A stretch of 64,000 nt of DNA, from positions 87,476-151,475 of the forward strand of contig NZ_BDCE01000033.1 of the NCBI RefSeq assembly GCF_001613345.1. The letters are read 5' to 3'. The notes beneath the pieces were generated by a model. The model was not told the origin of the DNA. It did not search any database and was given only the letters and a program-made list of their open reading frames with translations. This DNA comes from Nocardia uniformis NBRC 13702 (lineage in GTDB: Bacteria > Actinomycetota > Actinomycetes > Mycobacteriales > Mycobacteriaceae). A program made the translations under genes and the position numbers. Shown here in pieces: positions 9,208 through 21,500 of this stretch (position 1 is the stretch's first letter; every line of letters starts with the position of its first letter).

Positions 9208-9489
9208 CTAGCCCTCCTCGGCTGCGCGGCGTTCGGCGATCTTGCGGGCCAGTTCCACATGCCAGCGTGCGGCATTGCTGCCGTCGAGCTGTCCGGCGAA
9301 GGCTCTTCGCGCAGACTCCACGAGCTCCTCGGTGACATCCGGGTAGGCACGTGCGATCACCCACAGTGCCTCCTCGGTTTCCTCATCCAGCCCGGTCGCT
9401 GTGCGGACCCCGCGCCCGGCCGAGACATCGCCCAGCACCGATTCGAAACTGCGCCGCAACTGCTGATCACTCGGGCGTCCTGAACGCAC
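9208..9489 (-). CDS. Small hypothetical protein following the 6,271-aa effector
   Basis: A 93-aa, mostly helical, charged protein of unknown function. The start is placed at GTG 9489 because GGAGG lies 6 bases upstream (9496-9500). The same frame is open further upstream to 9576 but has no ribosome site there. The central EETEEALWVIARAYPDV and the C-terminal basic/acidic helix ending RAAEEG give no family match I recognise. It lies 93 bases after the giant gene's stop and 144 bases before the YezG-like gene, so it may be a second immunity or accessory protein of the cassette. That role rests on position alone. Confidence 0.6.
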   Translation of the reverse strand: MRSGRPSDQQLRRSFESVLGDVSAGRGVRTATGLDEETEEALWVIARAYPDVTEELVESARRAFAGQLDGSNAARWHVELARKIAERRAAEEG

Positions 9490-9582
9490 GTCTACCCTCC
9501 TCACCTCGTGAATTACTGTCAGAGTTCCACATTGCGGCCGAGTTCGCGTCGACCGGTGACGAACGGTCCGACGCACCCTGTG

Positions 9583-12500
9583 TCATTTGAACATTTCCGT
9601 CCGCCGGATCGGATCGGCCAGCACATCGCGAATGAGCAAACCCATATCGAGATCCCCGCCGATCGACTGATAGCCGATGTCGAAGACCACCGCATCGCCC
9701 GCGGTAATCGCGAAGCGCGCCATACGGCGCGCAGTGTGCGCCCAATGCACCCGCACCGCCGGATCATCCAGATCGATCACCCATTCTCCGAGCCGCAACG
9801 CCAGCCTCCCGGCAGCCCGGTAGAACACCGCGCGAATCTCACCCAGGTCACCGAAGACACCGCCGAGCTGGCGAACGTCCATGGGCATCGCCTGCAACCT
9901 GCCGGTGGTCGGATCGAAACTCGCGAACGCACCGAACCCGGTGTACGGGCGCACCACGATCTCGCCGTTCCTGTCGGAATTATCGATTCCATTGGTACGG
10001 GGACCATTACCGCGCTCGGCAGGTCGTCGGTGGTGCGCACCGGGGGCTGCTCCGGATTGCCCCGGCGGCATGGGCGGCAACGGCGGCATGGACGGATTCG
10101 GAGCCGAGCCCGAATGCTGCGGATTCGGCCATGACGGCTGTTGAACCGCAGGTCCATCCGGGTAAGTCGGCGCGCCCGGCGGCGCGGGCGGGTTCGGCAG
10201 ACCCGGAAAATCGGGTAGTTCCGGCACGGACGGCACCGGCTGATCCGGAACCCTGGGCGGGTCCGATAAGTCCGGAAGCCCGGGCGGTGGCGGCAAATCC
10301 GGCAACTCGGGTGGCTGTGGCGGTCGCGGTATCGGCAGGTCCGGCGGGAACGGCACGTCAGGCAATTCAGGTTGCGGTGGCACCGGCACGTCCGGGAGTT
10401 CCGGCGGCAGCGGCGAGCCCGGCAGATCGGGCAGGTCCGGCTGTGGCGGCTGCGGTACCGGCAAGTCCGGCGGCAATGGCACGTCAGGCAATTCAGGTTG
10501 CGGTGGCACCGGCACGTCCGGGAGTTCCGGCGGTGGCGGCGTGCCTGGAAGATCGGGCAGGTTCGGCGGCAACGGCAGGTCTGGCCACTCAGGCGGCTGT
10601 GGGCGCTCGGGTGGCGTGGGCGGTTCCGGCGACGCAGGCGGCTCCGGGATTGGCCAGGGGCCGGGGGGCATGGGGGCTATGTGTGGGAAATCAGGGAGTT
10701 CGACCTCGAATTCATGTGGGGGGTGCGGGATGTGGGAGCGGTAGCCACGGGTGCCGGTTGGTTGGAGCGGGTTGTCAGGTTCGAGCGAGGGCGTAGTACC
10801 GGAATCCGGCGACCGCCGACGGCCCGGGCCCTCGGGATCGAGCCCGGTTCCATCGACGAATGCGGCATGGGAATTCGACTGCTGCGCAATGGCGTCCAGC
10901 AACGTCCAGTACAGGACCTTGGCGGGTTCGCTGGCGACCTCACCGTTCAGCTCGACATCGGTGAACGCCTCCGCGAGTGCCTCATGGGCGTTGAACCTGC
11001 CCTCGTCCCAACCGTAGAAGCTCAGCTGGTGCCACCAGTCGTGGAAACGCTGTACCTGGGCGGGGTCGTCGACGTCGATCGCGGCGTACGTCTGCTCGTA
11101 GTGGTCGAACAGCGCATCGAGGGCACCGGCGCGAGCTCGCTTACCACCGGCATGGTCCAGCGCATGGCCCAGCTCGTGCACGATCGTCGAGAACACCGGG
11201 CGCGCACCGGAACCCGGCACTATGCCATTGGCTTCGTCACGGCGCAGCCAGCGCGCGAACTCGGCTGGATCGCTGGCGAACGACTCGTTCAGCACGATCC
11301 GGTCGGTGTACAGGCTGCCGTCGTCGGCGAACGCGGGCCACGCGTGCGCGTAGACATCCGGATCGTCGGGGATGGGTCCGATGACTATCCGCCGCAGGTC
11401 GATGATCCCGTACCGGGTCAACACATCATCGAGGGCACGGGCTACCTCGCGTAACACCTCCGGATCGACCCGCGAATTGGCGAAGCCCTCGACCTCCAGA
11501 CCGAAATGCTCGCGCAGACGCTGTTCGATCTCGTCACGGTCCAGGGCCGACCACTCGTCGGCCGGGCGCGGCGACCAATCCGCGTCGGAGTCCGATGCGG
11601 CCGGACCGCCGGGATCATGTGCGGCAGCGGGCCGTCCGTCATCGGTGGGCGGGAGCTCATCGGCTTGTCGCCCGGTTCGGTCTTCCGGTGAACGGCGATG
11701 GTCGGAGGCGTCGATACGGGAAATGTGGTCGGAGTCGGGCCTGTTGTCCGAGGTGCTGCCAGGCGGCAGCTGCTGGACCTCACCCCCGCGATCAGGCACT
11801 CCGTGCGCGGCCGCCACCGTATTCAGCAAGCGGTACAGCACCGCGGCCGGCTCGCTCGCCGCCGAACCGTTCAACACCACATCGAGGAAGGCATCGGCCA
11901 GTGCTTCGGGCTTGTTGAGCCGACCGTAGCGGTCGGCATCCATGAAGCTGTATGCGGACAGTTGGGCAAGCCAGTCCAGGAGCGGTTGCATCGTGCCGTC
12001 CCAGCCGTATTTGTCCACGAAGTGTCTGGTCAGCGCGTCGACAACCATTCCGCGGCTGATGCCCTGGCCGTCGAAATCCAATACGTGACCGAACTCGTGG
12101 ATGACAATGGCGTAGATCGGGCGCGTGCCGGTGCCCGGAATATGGAAGCCCCGCGCCTCGCCTTCTCTAGCTTCGGCCGCCCAGGCGTGAGGGTTCGCCG
12201 CCCAGTCGATATTCATCACGACCTTGGCGGTGCGGAGACGACCCGCATGGGTCTCCGGCCACGTATCCATGAATGCCGCCGGATCGAACGACGAACCGAT
12301 CTCGACAGCCTGGAGGTGGGCGTCCGGGCGCAGGGTCAGCATGTCGTCGATCGCACGCGCGAACTCGCGCAGTACCTCCACGTCGACCCGCAGATCGTCG
12401 AAGCCCCGCACCTCCAGGTCCCAGCGCTGCCCAAGGAGTTCGGCGACCCCGTCACGATCCAGGGTGGACCACACATCGTCGGGGCGCGGCGACCAATCCG

Positions 12501-15500
12501 ACTCGGGCACCACACTTTCAGAGACCCAGCCGTTGCCGTCGAAGAACTCCGGCCCCTCGTCAGTGCGCTCCAGCGGGTGCGCGTGAGCCGGATCGGGCAC
12601 CGTGTCCCCGTCAGTATCGTCCGGGCGGGTGAATCGGACTGTGACGCCGACATGTTCGCTCGGCGGACCTTCCAGGGTCGTCCGATCGATGGAGACCTCG
12701 GTGAATCCGTACTGTGCCGCGAGCTGGCCGGTATGGGTGTACCGGGCGGCCTCCTCCGGCGTGAATCCGGCCTGCAGAGTGGCGTCGAAAGTGGCCAGGT
12801 TGTCGGTGAGCGTGCCGGGGCGGCCGAACCAGTTGCCCTCGATGGCCTGTACGCGGTCCCCGAGCGCGCGCATCGCATCGGCGAACATGACGGAGCCGGA
12901 CGGTGTTTCCGGGCCCACCTTCAGGTCGAGGAACAGCACCCCGTCGGCACTGACGCTGGCGAACAGGCCGTAGTTCTCGTCCCCGCCGTAACGGTTGATG
13001 TAGATGGTCCCGGCCTCGGCGAGGAACCCGCCGCCAGGCACCGGAACCGCATCCTCCGGAAGTTCCGGCGCGGCCGCGTTTTTAAGTTCCGACAGCCGCT
13101 CCAGCATGGCGTCGTACCACTGTTCGCGGCCACGGGTGGCGAATTCCTGCCGCAGCCCCTCGAGCCGGCGGCGGATCGCCGCCAGTTCGGATGGGGTGAG
13201 TGTGTGGTCGACGGGGTGAACGGTGCCGTCGGGGCGGCGGTGCTGGAAGTGTTCAGCGAAGGGGCTCAGGGTATTTCCCGCCACCGTATCGTTTCCGAAG
13301 CTCAGGTGATGCCCGATACCGATCACCGTGTTGCCGGCGCCGAGCATCCACCCGTAGCCGTCCCGCCCAGGGGCCCCGGTGAGAACGTTGAGGAGTCCTA
13401 GTTCCCGCGCGCCCGGTTCGTCCAGGTACATCTCGTGCGCATTGACGAATTTGTCCGAGACCACCGTGCCGGACATCGGCTCCAGGTAGAGCACCGTCGA
13501 CCGGTGGCGGTGCACCTGTGGAACATTGGCTCCTACCGCGCGGCCGACGAGCATGGCCAGCTCCTCGGCATCGGCGTATCGGGCATCGAGTTCGGCATCG
13601 CGCCGAGGGCCGGTGAGCATGATCACGCGGTCGAGCACCGTGCCATTGTTGAAGGTGATGCGCTCGGTCCAGCGTGCTCCGGCGGGTTCGCCGCGAACCT
13701 CGCGCGCGGCGATACCGGAGGCCAGAGCGTCGTCGACCCGGTCGGCGAAGGACCGCACGCCGTGTGCGACATCCCATGCGCGGCCATAGCTTTCGGCGTA
13801 GGACTCGCTGTCCGCCGGCCGATGGTCGGCCAGTACGGGCCGCAGCGCCTGCAGGCCCGCCTGGTTGGCAATACGGTCGAGCTCCGCTACCGGGGTATCG
13901 GGGATCGCGTTCTCGACATCTGCCCGGGCCGCGTCGAACGCGTCGGTGTAGATCTGCTCCAGCGGGCTCACGGGCAGGTCGTATCCGGCCGCGCGCAATT
14001 GCCGCGCCACCACGACTTCCAGTGCATAGGCGCGGCTTTCCGCCGCGACCATCCGGCGAACGTAATCCTCCCGCGAGGACTGCATCCGACGCTGAGCCGC
14101 GCTGACCGGATCTCTGTGTGCGATGTCGGCATGGATGGCGGCGTGCACCATGGCCAGCAGGTACTCGCCGTCGGTCATACCGGGATCGAGGACCAGGGTG
14201 TCGCGCGCCGGGAAGAACCGCGGGGGCGCATCGGAGCGGTGCACAACCTGAACGCCGAGGTCGTGCAGCGTCTGGCTGGCCCATTGTCCGGCGGGTAGGT
14301 CTGCCAGTACACCGAGCAATCGGTCAACGCGGGCAGCGGTCGCGGTGGCAGCGAGGAACTCCGGGTCGATTTCCGCCACCCGGTTGGTGGGGGTGGCCTG
14401 GGGGAGGTCGTCGGAGTCGACCCGCACCCGCCCATTGCGGTCGGTTTCGACGGCGATCCGCTCTGGTTCACCCGCGCGCGAAATCCGGTGCGCTGCTTCG
14501 GGATTCCGCGCCACCTCGTCCAGCACCCGCTGGTGTTCGCCCGGTGGCGCGGCGACCACGAGACGGTCCGGTGCGCCTGGGATGAGCGCGACGTGGTCAC
14601 CGAGCAGCTGCCCCTCCGCCGGGGGCATGGCGGTGAGTACATCGCGGGCGGCATCGGCCGCCAGCTCATCGGAGCGCTGCTGCACTTCGAATCGCGCCAG
14701 CTCGTACTGGTCGGCGAGATCGGCCAGGGTGCGCAGATCATGGTCGAGGCGGCGCAGCTCGGGCGTCGTGTCGGCGGCGGGCTCATCCGATAGCTGTTCG
14801 CGTCGCTGGTTCGCGGCCTCTCGCAAGGAATTCGGGTCCGCCGTCGGGTCGAGGCCGAGCGCCGTGGCCGCATCCGCCAGTTCCGCGGCGGCTTGCTCCG
14901 TGCGCAGGCGCGCGGCCTGCTGCCGCAGCGCCGCGTTCCGCAGCCGGTCGGCGGCCTCCGCTGTCGTCGGCGAATGGGTGCGTGGGCCGTCTTCATCGAC
15001 CGGGGTATTGAGCCGATCCCACGCCGCCCCGTAGAAATCGGCGTAGGTCTGTCCGCTGTCAGAGGCGAGGGCGGTGATATCCGCGCGAATGGCGGCCGCG
15101 GCCAGGTCGCGGGCGAAGGCGTGTGTCGCATCCGGGTCCATTGCCATGCTCGGGTCGCGGAGCACGAACGGGGTCATGGCGGCCTCCGACACACCGCGCG
15201 CATAGGTATCGAGATACTTCTGCTCGATCCGCCGGGTGTTCTCCTCCGCCCGGATGTCGTAGCCGAGGTCGCGCAATTCCTGCGCCAGCTCGATGCGGCG
15301 GATATTCGCCTCGACCTCTTCGTCGATCATGGCGCGAATGAAGGCGTCGCGGTCCAGGGTGCGGATTTCTTCGCGAGCACTGCGACCATCGAGCAGGTAC
15401 TGGGCATGCACCGATTCGTGCGCCATGACCAGCGCCTGGCGGACGTGGTCGGTCCCGCTGGTATAGGTGACGACCGCCAGTTCACCCCGACGCAACTCAC

Positions 15501-18500
15501 CGGCCCGACCATCCTCGTGGGCCAGATCGAAACGCTCGCTGATCGGGCCATTGTCCAGGAGGGCGAGCAGGCGCCGCCCCACCTCGGTCTGCGCGAGCAG
15601 GTCGCGCACCTGGTCGGCCGACGAGTCCAGCGATCGCACCCCAGGGGCTGCTGCGGACTGTGAATCCGGCTGTGCTCCAGCTGCATTCGGCGATGTGTCA
15701 CCCCAAGCCGGGGTATCCAGCGCGCCGTCGACTCCAGGCGTGCGTGGGATGCCAGCAGAGTCGTCGGGCGTGTCGGTGTCAGGTGTCCGTGCGGTGCCGG
15801 ATGACGGGGTGTCCGGCGGACTGTCAGGCCGACCGGCGGGTGGCGCACTCGGTTCGGGACCGTCGTCGTCCGGACCGTTCTCGATCTCCCGCAGCAGTTC
15901 ATCGAACCCGGCATCGATAGTGCGCTGAACCTCGTCCAACCGCTCATTCGTCTGCCGCAACAACTCATCGAAACGCTCATCGGCCGCGCGGACACTCGCG
16001 TCGAAACGCGCCAGCGGATCAGCCGAATCCTGCTGCGCGGCAGGCGATGCGTCGGGTGACGCACTCGATTCGAGGCCCTCTTCGTCCGGACCGCTCTCGA
16101 TCTCCCGCAGCAGCTCATCGAACCCGGCATCGATAGTGCGCTGAACCTCGTCCAACCGCTCATTCGTCTGCCGCAACAACTCATCGAAACGCTCATCGGC
16201 CGCGCGGACACTCGCGTCGAAACGCGCCAGCGGATCAACCGAATCTCGCTGCGCGGCAGGTGGTTCAGCGGACTGCTCCGCGACCTCCGGGTTGATATCG
16301 CCGCGAGTAACGGTGATCCGGCCCTGATCGTCGAAGTCGATGATCAGCCGCTGGACGGGCACGCCCTGGTCGGCGAGCTCGGCCAACTCTGAATGCTGTT
16401 GCCGCGCTTGATCCCACACCTGCGGTGCGTCGGTATCGGTCCAGCCGACAACCAGGATGACGGGTGGTTCGCCATCCACTACGCCCACTCGGTCGGTCAC
16501 CAGGCTCGCCCCGGCCGTGAGCAGGGTGTCGCGTTCCATGGCCGTCGCCATGGCGCGATCCAGAATGGCGAGCCGATCGACGGCGTCGTCGAACCGGGTC
16601 GCGGCGGCCTCGAGCGCATCGATCGCGGCCAGGCGCGATGGCATGTCGAGGACGCGCATCGTGGTATCGCGCAGTCCTTCCACGGTGTCTGCCGCCCGCT
16701 GGCGGCCCGAGGTCACATCCGCCTCGTTCACCGGCAGTCCGACCATGGCGTCTCGCAGGGCGGCGAGGGCGGCGTCACGTTCCCGAACCGCCGCCGCGCT
16801 ATCCGCGGCGAGAATATCCATGACCGCTCGGCGCTGCCGTGCCGCGTCGTCGAGCAGGTCCGATTCCCGTTGCAGCGCGGCGTCGATCCGCGCACCCGGA
16901 TCATCGGCGGGCGGGGTCGGTGCGGGTGCGTCTTCGGTCGCGCGCCGCTGTCGCTCCTCGACCAGGGCGGCGAGTTCCTCGAGTTGCCGGGCGCGCTGGC
17001 GCAGCTCCGTACGTAGCTCGGCTTGCAGCCGGGTCAGCTCCTCGGGAGTCAGGCCCTCGTGCTTCTCGATCTTGCCGTCGCGGTATTCGCCGTACACCTT
17101 GGCGAGCTGCTCGGCGTCCGCGTCGGTGATATCGACACCGATGATGCGGGCCCAGTCCCGGCTGGCCCGTGGCGGTCCGGCTGGGTCGATGCCCGGCTGC
17201 CGCGTGGGGTCCGCCAGCGCGTCGGTGAATGCGGCGGGGTCGCCGACGATATCGCGCAGCTGCCCCGGGCTGTCTGCATCGGACACTCGCACCTCACCAT
17301 CGCCGGCCCGGGGGTCCGCGGTGCGGTTGCCGCCCACATCCGTGTAGGGGTCGAGCTCGAGAAGAGCACGGGCGAATTCCTCGAGGGCCTGTCGTGCTCG
17401 GTCCGCATTGCCGGTTCGCAACTGCTGCGCGATCTCGTCGAAGAGCGCGCCGGGATCGATGCGCTTCTTGTCCGCGTGCGGCACATAGATGTGCTCGTTC
17501 GACTCGCGGTTCTCGCCCATCGCCGCGAAATGAGGGTCGTCGCCCATGAGGTATTTGCCCGGCCGCAGCAGTTCGGGGGCGATACCGAGGCGGCGGGCCA
17601 GTTGGTCGCGCGCGGCGCTGACCGCATCGGAATTTATGTGTCCGGACAGCTGCTTCGCGTAGGAGGTGAGATCCTGAATGCGCTGGCGCTGTGACGCATT
17701 CCGACGATTCGGTTCGGTGAGGGCGTCGGCAATGGCTTCCGGGGTCGGATTCCGCGGGTCGATTCCCAACCGGTTTGCCAGCCGGTCACGCGCGGCATTG
17801 ATGGTGGCGAAGGTCTCGATATCCTTGGCGCTGCGAGCGAAGTCGGCGAGTCCCTCGACCTGGGCGGCCCGCAACGCGTTCGCGACCAGCTGGTCGGCAA
17901 CGGTCCGCGCGAGATTCGGATCGGCGGGATCGATACCCAATTCACCGGCGAGGCGGTCCAATTCCGAACGCAGCTCGGCGGCCGTCCGGTCCCTGATCGG
18001 GAGGCTGTCGGTACCGGCGGATTCCGACGCGATATCGGGTACCGGCTGCCAGGGTGCGTCCCCATCGCGCAGCAGTGTCACATTCACGTCGTGGCCGTCC
18101 ACCTCGCCATGGAAGTGCCGGACCTGCGGGGTGTCGGTCGTATCGACGTGCAGCTCCCCTGTCCGATCCACCCACGCGGCCCGGTAATCGACAATGGCGT
18201 CACCGTGATTGACCGCGTCCGCGAGATCCGGATGGGCGGCGAGGGTGTCGGCCAGCAGGCGGTCGCGATCGCCGTGCCCATCGAAGACGACGAGCCGGTC
18301 CGGCCCCCGGTCCGGGTCCGGCATTCGCACGACACCGTCGCCGAGCGGTCGTCCCCGGTGTGCCCCGGTCCATTCGTCGAGCAACTGCCGCATTCGCTCG
18401 GGGTCGGCATCGGCACGCAGATGCGGTGCCGCCACCCGCGCGAACTCCGCCAATGCGTCCGCACGGTCACCGATTTCCTGGCGCAACAGGTCCACTGTCC

Positions 18501-21500
18501 GCCGCAACCGTGCCTCGGACAGTTCCTGCTGGATCCGGATCACATCCGCGCGGTCGAGTCCGGCGAGGAGTTCCGCGCGATCGGAAGGATCACGGCCCGC
18601 CAGCAGTTCCCGGAGCTGTCCCGCATCCAAATCCGCGAGAATGCGCGCCAGCGTCGGCTCACCCATATTGCCCAGGAATGGTTCGAGCGCTTCCGGGCTC
18701 AGGCTCGACAGGTGCTCGGCCAGCTCCGCCGCACTCATGCCCGGGAAGTGCAGCCGGAAATCCGCCGGGTCCACCTGTGCCAGAACCGGATTCAGGACAT
18801 CTGGGGGCAGGCCCGACACCAGCTCGGACAGGAAGTCGATATAGAGGTCCGAGAACAACCGAAGCCGTTGATCCTGGGGCAGATCCAGTAGCGCCCGCAC
18901 CACTTCGTCTGCGGTCAGGTCGGTCAGATCCCGCGGACCCAGGTCGGTCAGGTCCACACCCAGCAGCTGTGCCCACACCGAACGCTCGTCCTGAATCTGA
19001 TCACGACGCAGGGCGTTCTCGAAATGCTCTCGTAGCCCGTCATTTTCGCTGTCCGAGAGCTCGCCCTCCCGGGGGTCGGCCCAGTGTGGGCCCGGTTCGG
19101 CGCCATTATTGACACCGCCCCAGTGCAGCAGCGTTTGCCCGCCGTCCATGGCGACCAGTTCGTTCAGGAACCGTCCCAACGGGTCGTTGTCGTCAAAGGC
19201 GACCTCACGCAGGAACGGTAGGCGGGCGTCCTCGGCGATATATCGGCGGGCGGCCTCGGCCAGCCCCTCGATGGCGGCTGCCCGGCGCATCGCGCGGTAC
19301 TCGTGCTCGGCGAGAACGCGCCGCACGGTTTCCGGATCTGTGTCCGGCAAGCGGATTCCGGCCGCGCGCGCGGCTGCGAGCAGTTCTTCATCCTGGGAGG
19401 TGCGCGCGATGGGCTCGGAACCATTGTCAGTCGAACGCGATGGGCCATCGGGATCCGAATGCGATTCGCCCGCCACGATTTCCGGAGTATTCGTACTGGG
19501 AAGTTCTCGGGAATCCGTGGCGGGGAAGAACGTGTCGTCGGGATCCATCAGCCCGGCGAGCTTCAGCTCCTCCTCCATTTCAGCCAGCAGGTCGGCATCG
19601 GCATCATCGATCCAGTACTGGTATTCGTCGCCATCCTCGTCGAGCACTGGAATGTGCTCGCCCGCCTCGTCCGGAGTCCGGCCCGTCGCCAGCCACCGTA
19701 GGAACGGAATTCGCCTCAGCAGATTCATGAGTGGGATGAGTTCGCGCTTCCTCCCCATGAGGAAGCCCTCTTTGGCGATCCGCGCCGGATTGAACGTGCC
19801 GCTGGCGTCCGGATCGGTGATACCCGCCATATCGGAGAGCGCCGTCTGGCCCTCACCGTCCCAGCCCGAACCGGACGGGTACTTGGGGTACGGTCCCCCG
19901 TAGCCGAATGTCGACGGGCTGAACTGCTCCCGAAGCTGTTGCCGCAGTAGGCCGTCGCGCTTCGCGATCTGCCATTCGATCTTGGCCAGCTCCCAGCGCT
20001 CACGCAGCGTGAATCTCTGTTTCGGATCTGCCAGCTTGTTCAGCAGCTCGGCGTGCCGGGTGTCGAGCCGCTCGGGGAGGTTATCGGGCCGGGGTTCCAG
20101 CACACCTTCCGACGGGTTGTCCGGGTCCGACACTCGTGGTGTGCCGTTCCCGTCGAGCCGCAGGGTGACCGGGATGCGCTCGCCGTCGACGTCGAGCACC
20201 AGTTTCCGGGTGTCGCCGGCCGTGGGGTCCGGCGGTACGGTGCGCGCGGAGTCGGCAAGCGCGGCGATATCCTCGGCTCGGCGCATTGTTTCCGCGCGCA
20301 GATCCGCCAGTGTGCGCGCGTGACTATCCGGGCGCAGGGCGCTCGAATCGATACTCAGCAGCTGTGCCCACCCGTCGCGGGTGGCGGCGATCTGCCGCTG
20401 GTGCACGGCATCGGTGGCGGCCTCGTGCCGGGCAATGCTGTCGGCGAGACCTTCGATTGCCCCGGCGGTCAACAGGTTCCAGTACCGCAGGTGCGCGATG
20501 GTCCGATCGATACTGTCCGGATGCACATCGGCGTCTGTCAGTCCCAGACGCCGGGTCAGATCGCTGGCGAGGTCGGCATCGCCGCGCACCAGAGTGGGTG
20601 TCGGATGCGGCTGCGGCGCACGATTTCCCGAGGAGGGGTCTGCGTCGCTCCCGGACGGCGACAGCTGCGCGACATCGGGTCCGGCGGTGATCGCGGGCGC
20701 GACGGTGGTCAGGTAGCCCAGCCCCATGGAGCGCAGTTCGGCCACTATGCGCTGGCGCAGTTCCGGATCGGCCTCACGCCAGAAGTCCTCGCCGCCGTGG
20801 AGCTCATCGACGGTCAGGGGATCGAAATCGTCCGGGTACCGCATGGTCGCGGCATTGTCGGGATCGTCGAGGAAACCACGGGCCCTGGCTATTTCGGCCA
20901 ACTCCCGCAGGGTGCCGAGCGGATCCCGATTGCCCGCGAACGACGCCTCCAGGCCGAGTGCTGCCGCGAGCCTGCGAACGTATTCACGCTCCGCGTCGGT
21001 CAGCGGCACCGGATCGACACCGCCGTCGCGCACCTCGGGCTGCGCGAGGAACTGTCGAATGTCGTCCAGGGGGTCCCGGTTGTCGCGGGGCCGTCCGTCC
21101 GATCCTTCGGAATCGCCTGCCCCAGAGGGTGGTTCACTCGGCGGATCGGTGGGGCCGCCGTCTCCCGGAGGCCCAATCGGCGGCTGCTGGGAGCCGCCGT
21201 CGGCACCGGGTACGGTCGGCGGCGGGGCACCGCCGTCCGCCGACTTATCACTGCCGAACGGTTCTCGCCCCTGCGACGGCGTGGGCGCGCCGGGACGTTC
21301 CGGACCGGACTCCGGCGTCTCCAACTCGAGGGTGTCCACCTCCGACGTGTCCAGCTCGACCGTGTCCACCTCCGACGTGTCCAGCTCGACCGTGTCCACC
21401 TCCGACGCCTTGTCCTGGCCGGACTGATCAAGTTGCGGCGCAGTGGGTTCGGCGGTGTGCGGGGGGAGCGCGCCGGTATCGCCGCCATCGGATTTCGGGC

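Noticed and set aside
11698..13401. 567-codon plus-strand frame opposite the 6,271-aa gene
   Set aside because: Shadow of the minus-strand gene with no recognisable domain; the minus strand here encodes HExxH protease and other coherent domains.
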